Assembly (NCBI GenBank): GCA_023399295.1
Contig: JAEWQF010000020.1
Span: 1 to 49,842 of the forward strand
DNA length: 49,842 nt
Source of the DNA: Bacteroidota bacterium
GTDB lineage: Bacteria; Bacteroidota; Bacteroidia; Bacteroidales; Dysgonomonadaceae
Reading direction: 5' to 3'
Under the pieces are notes generated by a model. The model saw nothing but the letters and a program-made list of their open reading frames with translations, ran no database searches and was not told the origin of the DNA. Every line of letters begins with the position of its first letter. Within the stretch, counting starts at the first letter, position 1. The position numbers and the translations under genes are program-made. Positions 26,411 through 34,820 of this stretch are shown one piece after another.

Positions 26411-28350
26411 TGCGTACGTTTAATAGAACACTACTTTTATTTATTCTACTCTTAATAAGTAATGCCTCTCTTCAGGGACAACAGAGCAGTTTCAACTGGA
26501 GCAGCGAACTGGAACAATTGAAACGAGTGGACCAACTACCCCTCTTTAGAGAGGGGCAGCTCATTGAACAGGAATCCAGCTATGACCGTACCGGTGGTAA
26601 CAACGATGGTTTCTCAGGACAATATTCCTATATCCGCAAGGAGGAGGGAAACCTGGTGTTGGCTGATTTTAAAGGCCCGGGTCTCCTGAACAGGATATGG
26701 ACCCCTACCCCCACAAATGATACCTTGCACTTCTATTTTGACGGCGAGAAACAACCACGACTCAGCATCTGCTTTATGGATCTTTTCAGCGGTGAGGTGT
26801 ACCCTTTTGTGAAACCGCTGGTAGGAAATGAAATAGGTGGATACTACTGCTACATACCCATTCTGTTTCAAAAATCCCTTAAAATCATTTACCAGGGAGA
26901 CCATCTGATGTTTCACCAGATCCAGTACAGGAAACTTCCGGGCATGAAGGTTGAGAGCTGGAAGGGTGTCTTCAGCCCCGATGAGAGGAAGTTGTTGTCG
27001 GAAGTGACTGCAATCTGGCGCGATATTACCCCTTCTGTGAGGAACTACAATGCAGGTCTCTCTGAAGTTGTCAGGCTTGATGAGAAAAAATTCACCCTGC
27101 ACCCCGGCGATGAGGTGCCATTCTTTGAAACAAAAGAATCTGGTCGAATTGTCGGTTTTGAGATCGATGGGGGAACCTCTTTTGAAGGATTTTACAAGGA
27201 TGTGTTGCTTACTGCTACCTGGGATCACGATTCAACGGAAGCAATCTATGCTCCTGTTGCCGACTTCTTCGGATATGCCTTCGGAAAACCGGCCATGCGT
27301 AGCATCCTGATGGGACGGCAGGCAACCACCAACTACTGCTACCTTCCAATGCCCTATGACCATTCAGCCGAGATGAAACTGATTTTCCGGAAAAGAGAGG
27401 GTGTTCAGCAATCACCTCTAACGATCACCACCCGGGTCTATTACAACGACAATGGGCGTAACAGCAAGGCAGAGGGAAAACTCTATTCTGTCTGGAAACG
27501 TGAGAACCCGAAGATGGGAGAGTTTTTCGCCTTTCTGGATACCAAAGGGAAGGGCCACTATGTTGGCACCATTCATCAGGCGCAGGGCTTGCGTCCAGGC
27601 ATGACCCTTTTTTTCGAGGGTGATGACACAACCTATGTGGATGGTGGTATGCGACTGCATGGAACTGGTTCGGAAGACTACTACAATGGGGGTTGGTATG
27701 CCCTGCTCGATCGCTGGGATCGCGGCATCAGCATGCCCTTGCACGGATCGCTTGACTACTCGCTGCCCATGAACCGCACAGGGGGGTATCGCTTCTTCCT
27801 GTCGGATAAGATGCCATTCGACAAAGAGATCTATCATGGCATAGAACATGGAGATGTGAACAATAACTTTCCCGTGGATTACACTTCGGTTGCCTTATAT
27901 TACGCTGACCGGCCACTGCACAAGAGAATGGAGCCAACTGATGCCCTACGCGAGGTATACCAGCCCGACACACATGTTTACTTTCCCCAGCTGATGGAGA
28001 TCACACTGGAGAAGGGAATCCAGGTGATGTTCAACGATGGCCTGGCCTTTTCTTCGATTGGTGAAGGATCTGTCAGGGTGATGCTGAACGACGTGCCGGA
28101 GGGGAACTACCGGGTTCTGATCAATTACAGGGAGGGACCCAATGGTGCTGATTTTCAGATATGGCAGCGTCAGAAACCGTTGTCAGAATGGCTCTCAGCA
28201 AAGAGTGAGAATGAAGCAGACCGTGAGAAAGTGCATGTGGGAGATATCCAACTCACCCCCCAAACCAATTCCATTACAGTGCATCTGAGAGACAACGGGG
28301 AAGCAAACCTGTTTGAATTCACACTGCTTACGCTTGAAAGAATTCAGTAG
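26410..28350 (+). CDS. GH172 (DUF2961) furanosidase, long form
   Basis: A 646-residue secreted protein (signal peptide to about LQGQQ). DUF2961 features are SSYDRTGGNNDGFSG (55-69), LADFKGPGLLNRIWTPTP, and the catalytic block FFEGDDTTYVDGGMRLHGTGSEDYYNGGWY. Glu403 and Glu422 are the expected catalytic pair, spaced 19 residues rather than 21. HGIEHGDVNNNFPVDYTSVALYYAD follows. About 125 extra residues after the core (from about 520; ITLEKGIQVMFNDGLAF to the end) form a beta-sandwich that may bind carbohydrate. Between residues 180 and 370 it carries more sequence than the short form. It is probably an exo-furanosidase of different linkage preference. It overlaps the GH172 remnant by 1 bp and precedes the toroid protein by 25 bp. 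Confidence 0.93.
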   Translation: MRTFNRTLLLFILLLISNASLQGQQSSFNWSSELEQLKRVDQLPLFREGQLIEQESSYDRTGGNNDGFSGQYSYIRKEEGNLVLADFKGPGLLNRIWTPTPTNDTLHFYFDGEKQPRLSICFMDLFSGEVYPFVKPLVGNEIGGYYCYIPILFQKSLKIIYQGDHLMFHQIQYRKLPGMKVESWKGVFSPDERKLLSEVTAIWRDITPSVRNYNAGLSEVVRLDEKKFTLHPGDEVPFFETKESGRIVGFEIDGGTSFEGFYKDVLLTATWDHDSTEAIYAPVADFFGYAFGKPAMRSILMGRQATTNYCYLPMPYDHSAEMKLIFRKREGVQQSPLTITTRVYYNDNGRNSKAEGKLYSVWKRENPKMGEFFAFLDTKGKGHYVGTIHQAQGLRPGMTLFFEGDDTTYVDGGMRLHGTGSEDYYNGGWYALLDRWDRGISMPLHGSLDYSLPMNRTGGYRFFLSDKMPFDKEIYHGIEHGDVNNNFPVDYTSVALYYADRPLHKRMEPTDALREVYQPDTHVYFPQLMEITLEKGIQVMFNDGLAFSSIGEGSVRVMLNDVPEGNYRVLINYREGPNGADFQIWQRQKPLSEWLSAKSENEADREKVHVGDIQLTPQTNSITVHLRDNGEANLFEFTLLTLERIQ

Positions 28351-28375
28351 ACCTACTGACAAATTGATCAGAGAG

Positions 28376-30481
28376 ATGTTACGTTTTTTTTGGACCATTG
28401 CTGCTGGCTTGTTGCTGCTTATTTCTCCAGTACGTGGAGCAGTGGCAAATGAAACCGTCGCACAGGGACGGATTGACGGTGCTACCCTACCATTCGGAGA
28501 TGTGGTGAGTGAGATGTGGTATGATGCACTGGGGGCTGATCTCGGGAAACAAACAGTCACGGTAATCACATCGGAATTGGTGCATGTGAAACTATCTTTC
28601 ACCATTGAATCGCTCCTACGGCAGGATGATTGGCAGATGAGATTGCTTCCCGGGTTTAAACCCACTTTTCACTGGTCACCGCACCTTACCCCCACCTCCG
28701 CCCACATCATTGATCAGCATGTCTTTCGCTCTCCTGCACTCATCGTTTCGGATGATCGACAAGTGTTGGCCCTGATTCCAGATCTTGACATCCTACAGAA
28801 GGGGACAGCTGCAAGATGGTATCTTGATATGGATGCCGAACAGAACAGACTGATACTTGGAATGAGTAACTATACCGTGCATGACCACGTGTTGTTTCAA
28901 CGCGCTTTAGGTGCCTCTTATCCGGAGGGGATCGTGGATGTGGGTTTTTATCTCCTTTTTTCCAGTAGCGAAGATGCCGTTCATAACCCTTTCCGCAAAC
29001 CGCTTGATTTTATGTGGAGTCGTTGGGGTAATCAATTGTTCAAAAGCGGATATCCATTGAAAGGATCATTGGAACCTTATGTGGAACATACCTACAATTG
29101 GGCATTCAACAGTTGGTCGGATTCAGTTTGGCAGGAGTTTACACTCAACGACAAGAAAGTGGGTGCGCCGGTTTTCATCGTCAATATTACCCAGAGCCCA
29201 AACTACACTGGAGAGGTGAATGAGCGTGAGTTTCGCTCCATTTGGAACCAGGCTTGGTTCAGCTCGCTACGCTCGGCGAGCGGTCTCTACCGTTATGCCA
29301 GACGCCATGGAATTGACTCACTACTGGAAAAAGCACTGATGACAAAAGAGCTTGCGCTCTCCTTCCCACAGCATGAGGGTTTTTTTCACGGACTAATTGG
29401 AACAGAGATGGAAGAGGTGGAGATAGACGGGAAAAAATATAATCGCAGCAAAGGATGGAACACCCACTTCTGGGGTAACTCTAACCGAAACCCCTACACA
29501 TGGAACCCGCGTAAAGCACCCTTCCATATCCTGGATATGAGTTGGACCTCACTGCTGATGCTTCGCTGGTACGACGAGCTAGAGCAGGATGACCGTCTGC
29601 TGCGATATGTGGAAAAATATGCTGCGGCATTGATGCAAAAACAACTACCCACTGGTTTCTTCCCCGGCTGGCTCGATATTGAATCACTTCAGCCGATGCA
29701 GCACCTGAACGACTCACCCGAGACATCCCTATCTGTCACTTTCCTGCTGAAACTGCATGAAATGACCGGGGAATCTGCCTACCGCACCTCGGCACTCAAA
29801 GCACTTGAAGCGGTGATCAGAGAGGTGGTACCCTCTGGTAGATGGGAAGATTTTGAAACCTACTGGTCCTGCTCACGTTACGGTTCAGACCAACTGGTGG
29901 GGAAGAAGGTAGAGCGCAACAACATGTACAAGCAAAACAGTTTCTCTATCTTTTGGACAGTGGAAGCGTTGCTTGAGGCCTACAGGATCACAGGGAAGAA
30001 GAGATACTTGTCTTTGGGTGAGCGAACCCTAGATGAATTGCTCATGACCCAGGCTTCCTGGGAACCACCCTACATGCATGTGAACGTGCTGGGCGGTTTT
30101 GGGGTGATGAACGCCGATGGGGAGTGGAACGACTCTCGGCAGAGCCTGTTTTCAGAAATCATTATGCGCTATGGACAGCTGTTTGAGAGACAGGAGTATC
30201 ATGAGCGTGGGATCGCTGCACTGAAAGCATCATTCGTGATGATGTATGCACCTCAGAACCCTGTAACAGGTCGTCAGTGGGAGAAGGTCTATCCCTTCTT
30301 CGGGAAAGCAGATTATGGTTTTATGATGGAGAACTATGGTCATGGAGGATACACCAGTGCCGTCGGTGAGGGGATGGGTGAATTCACTATTTATGACTGG
30401 GGAAATGGTGCAGCTGCAGAAGCTTACAACCGCATCCTGGATCATTTCCCTGAATTTGTGGATGCAGATGAATCACAATAA
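28376..30481 (+). CDS. Secreted alpha/alpha-toroid protein, unknown glycosidase-like family
   Basis: A 701-residue protein starting at ATG 28376 (MLRFFWTIAAGLLLL), preferred over an in-frame ATG at 28313 that lies inside the GH172 gene and would mask the signal peptide. Residues 30-220 are beta-rich. From about residue 250 the chain is helical with repeated aromatic-rich helices (SASGLYRYARRHGID, WTSLLMLRWYDELEQDDRLLRY, SLSVTFLLKLHEMTGESAYR, FSIFWTVEALLEAYRITGKKRYL). This is the pattern of a six-hairpin (alpha/alpha)6 glycosidase barrel. Candidate acidic residues are in NDSPETSLSV, GRWEDFETYWSCS and DWGNGAAAEAYN. I recognise no named CAZy family. Its position between GH172 and an unknown lipoprotein suggests a catabolic role in this locus. 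Confidence 0.85.
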   Translation: MLRFFWTIAAGLLLLISPVRGAVANETVAQGRIDGATLPFGDVVSEMWYDALGADLGKQTVTVITSELVHVKLSFTIESLLRQDDWQMRLLPGFKPTFHWSPHLTPTSAHIIDQHVFRSPALIVSDDRQVLALIPDLDILQKGTAARWYLDMDAEQNRLILGMSNYTVHDHVLFQRALGASYPEGIVDVGFYLLFSSSEDAVHNPFRKPLDFMWSRWGNQLFKSGYPLKGSLEPYVEHTYNWAFNSWSDSVWQEFTLNDKKVGAPVFIVNITQSPNYTGEVNEREFRSIWNQAWFSSLRSASGLYRYARRHGIDSLLEKALMTKELALSFPQHEGFFHGLIGTEMEEVEIDGKKYNRSKGWNTHFWGNSNRNPYTWNPRKAPFHILDMSWTSLLMLRWYDELEQDDRLLRYVEKYAAALMQKQLPTGFFPGWLDIESLQPMQHLNDSPETSLSVTFLLKLHEMTGESAYRTSALKALEAVIREVVPSGRWEDFETYWSCSRYGSDQLVGKKVERNNMYKQNSFSIFWTVEALLEAYRITGKKRYLSLGERTLDELLMTQASWEPPYMHVNVLGGFGVMNADGEWNDSRQSLFSEIIMRYGQLFERQEYHERGIAALKASFVMMYAPQNPVTGRQWEKVYPFFGKADYGFMMENYGHGGYTSAVGEGMGEFTIYDWGNGAAAEAYNRILDHFPEFVDADESQ

Positions 30482-30503
30482 AATTACACATCGAAAACAG
30501 CAC

Positions 30504-31760
30504 ATGATGAAACGAAAACAAATCAGTGGAATTGCTGCAGCAGTGCTAATTGGTGGGCTACTGAGCCACTCCTGCACCGGCAATGGTAAAAAAACGGAAC
30601 CTATGGAAATGAACTATGAGAAAGGAACGTTCGGCTATGATCTGAACTATCTCTCTGAGAAAGACAGTCTAATTCTCCTGAAATCAGAAGATGGGAAGGC
30701 ACAGGTAATTCTCTCTGCAAGATACCAGGCTAAGGTGTTCACCTCAACGGCCAACGGACTGGGAGGAAACAGCCACGGTTTTGTCAATTACAAATTTATG
30801 GATTCCGGTATCGTAGATGAGCACATGAATGGCTACGGTGGCGAAAACCGCTTTTGGCTCGGCCCGGAAGGTGGTCAATACTCGGTCTATTTTGCACCGA
30901 GAACGGAGCAAGTGTATGACAACTGGCATACCCCCAAACCGATCGATATTGAAGCCTGGGAAATGACTAATGCATCTGCAACACTGGCATCCTTCACCAA
31001 AGAAATGGAGGTGAAGAATTACAGGGGTACGAACCTAAAAATAGAAGCCGGACGACAGATTTCCCTGCTCTCAAAAGTGGAAAGCAGCAAGGAGTTGGGG
31101 TTGACACTCCCAATGGAGATGCACATGGTAGCCTACAGTACGGAGAATACAATCACAAACCGCAACAACTTTACCTGGAATGAAGAGACCGGTACCGTAT
31201 GCATATGGATGCTCGATATGTTCAATCCCTCAGAGGCTGCCGTCACCATCATTCCCTACCATACTGGAAATGATGTGGAATTGGGAACGGTGGTCACTTC
31301 TGATTATTTCGGTGAGATATCGGCAGAGCGATTGGTAGATGAAGAGGGAATACTCTTCTTTAAGACCGATGGGAAGTCACGGGGCAAGCTAGGAATGAAC
31401 GCCCGTAGAACCAAAGGCATCGCCGCCAACTTCGACCCGATCGGAGGGCGACTCACCGTGGTAACCTTCTCCACGCATCCTGATGCTACCTACCTCAACC
31501 AGGAGTGGAATCCCGAGAAAGATCCCCTGAAGGGGGATGCACTCAATGCATACAACGACGGTCCGCTCGAAGACGGTAGCATCATGGGCCCCTTTCTGGA
31601 GCTGGAAAGCTGTTCGCCGGCCGCCTTCCTGGAACCGGGTGAGACTCTATCGCATCGGCACACACTCTATCATTTCACGGGAGATCAGTCGATCCTCTCC
31701 CCCATCGCTGAACAGCTGCTCGGCGTAAGTCTGGACAAAGTAACCACCTTATTCCAATAA
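30504..31760 (+). CDS. Lipoprotein of unknown function (DUF6786-like)
   Basis: A 418-residue lipoprotein starting at ATG 30504 (MMKRKQISG), with a second ATG 3 bp later. The reading frame extends further upstream, but only inside the preceding gene. The lipobox is SHSC (Cys24). The body is beta-rich, with GGENRFWLGPEGGQYSVYFAP (about 112-132), IDIEAWEMTNASATLA and FDPIGGRLTVVTFSTHPDATYLNQEW. The GENRFWLGPEGGQY segment recalls the beta-supersandwich of aldose epimerase-like proteins and a Bacteroidetes family I tentatively name DUF6786. It may be a mutarotase-like or sugar-binding protein. It lies 22 bp after the toroid gene and 6 bp before fucP, so it is co-transcribed with the transporter. 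Confidence 0.8.
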   Translation: MMKRKQISGIAAAVLIGGLLSHSCTGNGKKTEPMEMNYEKGTFGYDLNYLSEKDSLILLKSEDGKAQVILSARYQAKVFTSTANGLGGNSHGFVNYKFMDSGIVDEHMNGYGGENRFWLGPEGGQYSVYFAPRTEQVYDNWHTPKPIDIEAWEMTNASATLASFTKEMEVKNYRGTNLKIEAGRQISLLSKVESSKELGLTLPMEMHMVAYSTENTITNRNNFTWNEETGTVCIWMLDMFNPSEAAVTIIPYHTGNDVELGTVVTSDYFGEISAERLVDEEGILFFKTDGKSRGKLGMNARRTKGIAANFDPIGGRLTVVTFSTHPDATYLNQEWNPEKDPLKGDALNAYNDGPLEDGSIMGPFLELESCSPAAFLEPGETLSHRHTLYHFTGDQSILSPIAEQLLGVSLDKVTTLFQ

Positions 31761-31766
31761 AAAAAT

Positions 31767-33224
31767 ATGAGCACACTACAAAATGCAAAACACCGATTGG
31801 TGCCGGCAGGGATCCTTCTTCCATTTATCCTTCTCACCTCACTCTTTTTTATATGGGCGGTACCCAACAACATGACCGATACGATGCTTGCTGCATTCAA
31901 ACGGATCATGAGCCTCACCGATACCCAGACTGCATGGATACAGGTTGTCTGTTATCTTTTGGGGTACGGTTTCTTCGCCTTGCCGGGTGCCATATTCATC
32001 AAAAAGCATTCCTACAAGTCGGGTGTGCTGCTGGGTCTTGCCCTTTGCATCGTGGGTGGTTCCATCTTCTATCCCGCCATGCTGACCAATGATGTCAGCT
32101 CCTTTCTCAGTTTCGGAATGTACCTGCTAGCCATCTTCGTTCTGTTTGCAGGCCTCTCTGTATTGGAGACATCGGCCAACTCCTATGTTTATGCCCTGGG
32201 CGATCCCGTTACCGCAACCCGGAGACTCAACTTATCACAGTCGTTCAACCCCTTTGGTGCGCTTACCGGTGTTCTGATGAGCCAGATCTTCGTACTTTCA
32301 CAGCTCAACACCATGAGCGCAACAGATAGAGGCATGTTGCAACAAGAGGAGCTTACACGGATCCAGAACCTGGAATTGAGTGCAGTCACTGCTGCCTATC
32401 TGGTGTTGGGAGGCGTGATGCTGTTGCTGCTCCTGGCTATCCTGTTTACCCGTATGCCCAAGGCACAGGATGATGACAAACAACTCGACCTGAAGGCTAC
32501 ATGGGGGAGACTGAGAAATAACAAAAACTATATCGCAGGTGTTGTGGCACAGTTCTTCTATGTGGGAGCACAGATCGCCGTCTGGTCGTTCATCATCCGT
32601 TACGTGATGGAGCAGCTCAACTTTGATGCAGTTATCGCGGCTCTCGGTGCCACACCCTCACAGGAAACAGTTATCACAGCATTGCGCAACGTTGAGCCGT
32701 TGGCCGCCAGCTTCTATTCCCTGGCTGAATGGATAGGCCTCGATGAGTTGCTGCCCAGAACGGCAGAGCAGGCTGGTGCCACCTATTATGTCCTGTCGCT
32801 TGTCCTTTTCGTATTGGGTCGGTTCATCTGTACCTGGTTGATGAAATACATCAAGCCTGTCAACTTGCTTACATTGCTCGCACTGCTGGCAATCAACTTT
32901 TCTCTGATCGTTGTCACTGCCTCAGGGTTTACCGGTGTGTATGCACTGATGGGTATCTCCGGATGCATGTCACTCATGTTCCCCACCATCTATGGCCTGG
33001 GATTGAAGGGTCTGGGCGGGGATACCAAGATTGGCGGTTCGGGTATGGTGATGGCCATTGCCGGTGCAGCCCTCTTGACGCAGCTGCAGGGTATCCTCTC
33101 CGACCAGTCGGGGAGGATCCGGTTTGCTTACGTGGTGCCAGCAGTCGCATTTGGCGTCATCGCTTGGTACAGCCTCACCATCGCACGAAACAAGCAACTA
33201 CAGGATGCAATCAGTCACAAGTAA
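31767..33224 (+). CDS. fucP: FucP-type MFS sugar:proton symporter
   Basis: A 485-residue inner-membrane protein with about 12 hydrophobic segments and no signal peptide. TM1 reads SLFFIWAVPNNMTDTML, with Asp38 at the position of the proton-linked Asp46 of E. coli FucP. SVLETSANSYV carries Glu134, the counterpart of the essential Glu135. Further family segments are FVLFAGLS, LNLSQSFNPFGALTG and LMFPTIYGLGLKGLGGDTKIGGSG. An inserted periplasmic-side stretch (about 285-335) lengthens it relative to E. coli FucP (438 aa). E. coli FucP imports L-fucose, L-galactose and D-arabinose. In this locus D-arabinose released by the furanosidases is the likely cargo, feeding FucI. It is the last gene of the second operon. 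Confidence 0.92.
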   Translation: MSTLQNAKHRLVPAGILLPFILLTSLFFIWAVPNNMTDTMLAAFKRIMSLTDTQTAWIQVVCYLLGYGFFALPGAIFIKKHSYKSGVLLGLALCIVGGSIFYPAMLTNDVSSFLSFGMYLLAIFVLFAGLSVLETSANSYVYALGDPVTATRRLNLSQSFNPFGALTGVLMSQIFVLSQLNTMSATDRGMLQQEELTRIQNLELSAVTAAYLVLGGVMLLLLLAILFTRMPKAQDDDKQLDLKATWGRLRNNKNYIAGVVAQFFYVGAQIAVWSFIIRYVMEQLNFDAVIAALGATPSQETVITALRNVEPLAASFYSLAEWIGLDELLPRTAEQAGATYYVLSLVLFVLGRFICTWLMKYIKPVNLLTLLALLAINFSLIVVTASGFTGVYALMGISGCMSLMFPTIYGLGLKGLGGDTKIGGSGMVMAIAGAALLTQLQGILSDQSGRIRFAYVVPAVAFGVIAWYSLTIARNKQLQDAISHK

Positions 33225-33274
33225 AAAAGTTATTCATCTTTCCACTATTTGGCATGTAAGCCGAAAAAAAAATG

Positions 33275-33282
33275 TACCTTTG
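33275..33282 (+). promoter_or_regulatory. -7 box (TACCTTTG) overlapping a long hairpin
   Basis: A perfect TAnnTTTG match whose last four bases form the start of the left arm of the 33279-33329 inverted repeat. A TTG at 33249-33251 is 23 bp upstream, slightly far for a -33. It would drive the small YgjV-like gene. Confidence 0.5.
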
Positions 33283-33329
33283 AATAATCCCGTAAGAATG
33301 GGCATCCATTTCTTACGGGATTATTCAAA
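33279..33329. repeat. Perfect 20-bp inverted repeat, extended to 25 bp
   Basis: The left arm at 33279-33298 (starting TTTGAATAATCCCG) and right arm at 33310-33329 (ending CGGGATTATTCAAA) are perfectly complementary over 20 bp. After a single bulged base the stem continues with AATGG/CCATT closed by a GCAT loop. On the plus strand no T-run follows. On the minus strand T9 follows 6 nt beyond the stem (around 33262-33272), so it could terminate leftward transcripts. It may also structure the leader of the small membrane-protein gene. Confidence 0.85.
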
Positions 33330-33367
33330 TTTCGACCCTTCAGAATACAGATTAAATTGATTTATAG

Positions 33368-33583
33368 ATGGATCCCACAGAATTATTCGGCTATCTTGCC
33401 ATGACCTTTCTTGTTGTCTCTTTTATTCCCACCCAGGTAAGGAAAGTGCGGATGATCAACCTGGTTGCCTGTCTGTTATTTATTGTCTACGGCATCCTTT
33501 TGGGATTTAAATGGCCCCTGATCATTTCGAATGCCGTGGTTTGCATCATTCAACTCTATCACCTTTTCATTGTGAAGAAATGA
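33368..33583 (+). CDS. Small YgjV/SemiSWEET-like membrane protein
   Basis: A 71-residue protein with three hydrophobic segments: ELFGYLAMTFLVVSFI, INLVACLLFIVYGILLGF, and WPLIISNAVVCIIQLYHLF. It ends in charged VKK. The pattern GYLAM...SFIPTQVRKVRMINL...YGI matches a family of about 70-residue Bacteroidetes proteins related to YgjV and to half-transporter SemiSWEETs, often misnamed uroporphyrinogen decarboxylase. It would sit in the inner membrane, probably as an oligomer. It is a single gene behind a promoter embedded in a strong hairpin. The substrate is unknown and the link to the sugar locus is positional only. Confidence 0.75.
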   Translation: MDPTELFGYLAMTFLVVSFIPTQVRKVRMINLVACLLFIVYGILLGFKWPLIISNAVVCIIQLYHLFIVKK

Positions 33584-33671
33584 GGCTGATATCTGGAACA
33601 GGTGATGACTCCATCCCCTACTCCATTTCTGTTTTCAACAAACCACAACGGCCGCTTTTTCAACCATTTTT

Positions 33672-33818
33672 TCAGTAAATTTGCATTTTCTCTGCTTTAC
33701 CCTTATAAAACAGTGCTCCATTGCGAACGATCTTCATCAGCTCTTTTGTAAGGTGCAGGTCGTAAGAAACACCCCTGAAACCAAATCTTGTGATGGAAAC
33801 AGTCCCATCCGCCGTCAT
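33672..33818 (-). CDS. Putative short protein or gene remnant (48 codons)
   Basis: The gap 33584-33906 is otherwise empty. On the minus strand an ATG at 33818 opens a 48-codon frame, MTADGTVSITRFGFRGVSYD continuing LHLTKELMKIVRNGALFYKG to a TGA at 33672. The composition and amphipathic pattern look protein-like, and the frame stays open upstream to a TAG about 50 bp earlier (adding ELFINPH), with a TTG preceded by AGGAG. It could be a real small gene or the C-terminal stub of a decayed gene. It lies just downstream of the radical SAM gene on the same strand. No family was recognised. Confidence 0.35.
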   Translation of the reverse strand: MTADGTVSITRFGFRGVSYDLHLTKELMKIVRNGALFYKGKAEKMQIY

Positions 33819-33906
33819 GTGTGGATTGATAAACAATTCTCCTACGTAATCAATCAGGTGATTCTACTATGAACCAGATCAAGGATCACAATGATGCTTC
33901 AAATTC

Positions 33907-34683
33907 TTAACCGGCCACGGTGGTGGGGATACCCAACTCCCCCACTCTTTCAGCAATTTGCTGCAACAGCCCGATGGGGGCTTTTTCAAGCTCTCTGGCG
34001 GGCGTTTCCCTGTCGATGGTGTAGATCATCACCTCGCGCGGTCGGAGCGCTCTGACGAGCCCCAACCAGGCTGAGATCTCCTCCTCTGTGGTATTGTCTA
34101 TCACCCTGCCTTCGAACCTGCCACGCAGAAACATCGATTGCAGCACAAAATTGCCCTGAAACAGTTTGTAACGTTCCACCTGCTGGCTTACACTGTAGGA
34201 TGCGGCATTGGGCCGGTCAATCTGCCGTGCGGTATCGTCGAAGGCGGAATCGAGTTTCAGAATGGGATTATCCACCTTTCTCATTGCATCGAGTACCTCT
34301 TTCTTGTTGAGATGCAGCCCGTTGGAGAGCACGCTGATCTTTGTTTGTGGGAAGTAACGGTCGCGCAGCAACAGGGTCTCATTGATGATGGCATCAAACT
34401 CCGGATGCATGGTAGGCTCACCGTTGCCGGCAAAAGTGATCACATCGAGGTCGATTCCTTCGCTCTGTAACGCTTTCAGCTTATCTTCCAGCGCTGCCCG
34501 CACATTCTCACAGTCGGGCAGCTTTGTTTTTGTCCTGAAATCCTTGTTGAATCCACACTCGCAGTAGATACAGTCGAAAGAGCAGAGCTTGCCGTCGTAG
34601 GGCAGCAGATTTACACCCAGTGATCTGCCTAAGCGACGGCTCTGCACCGGTCCGTATACAATCTCATGAAAAAGAATGGTCAT
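33907..34683 (-). CDS. Radical SAM protein
   Basis: A 258-residue iron-sulphur enzyme. The cluster motif is CSFDCIYC (CxxxCxxC, residues 34-41), which binds a [4Fe-4S] cluster and S-adenosylmethionine. The SAM-binding glycine-rich segment is FAGNGEPTMHPEF, followed by ISVLSNGLHL and LKLDSAFDD. The N-terminus (IVYGPVQSRRLGRSLGVNLLP) is typical of a COG0731-like subgroup of uncharacterised Fe-S oxidoreductases related in fold to wyosine-forming enzymes. The reaction and substrate are unknown. The gene follows the DedA-like gene by about 200 bp; that gap holds a tandem octamer repeat and an inverted repeat. Confidence 0.9.
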   Translation of the reverse strand: MTILFHEIVYGPVQSRRLGRSLGVNLLPYDGKLCSFDCIYCECGFNKDFRTKTKLPDCENVRAALEDKLKALQSEGIDLDVITFAGNGEPTMHPEFDAIINETLLLRDRYFPQTKISVLSNGLHLNKKEVLDAMRKVDNPILKLDSAFDDTARQIDRPNAASYSVSQQVERYKLFQGNFVLQSMFLRGRFEGRVIDNTTEEEISAWLGLVRALRPREVMIYTIDRETPARELEKAPIGLLQQIAERVGELGIPTTVAG

Positions 34684-34755
34684 ATTTGGTTTTATTTTGC
34701 TTTTTACTATTGGCTGTTGACCGTTTGTTCCTGGTTTCTGAATCTATATTCCTTA

Positions 34756-34805
34756 TTCGCAGTTTTCGGTTCAAGATTCTTGAAATTCAAACTACAAACT
34801 GCGAA
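34756..34805. repeat. Inverted repeat with 10-bp perfect arms
   Basis: TTCGCAGTTT (34756-34765) pairs with AAACTGCGAA (34796-34805), and the interior contains a second small dyad, TTCAAG-ATT-CTTGAA. It lies in the 203-bp gap before the radical SAM gene. It may be an RNA structure or a degenerate intergenic repeat. Confidence 0.6.
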
Positions 34806-34820
34806 CAACGAACTTACAAA

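Noticed and set aside
10815..33224. L-fucose as the natural substrate of the locus
   Set aside because: No fucosidase of any known family is encoded here, while GH172 furanosidases are; FucI and FucP alone do not prove fucose use.
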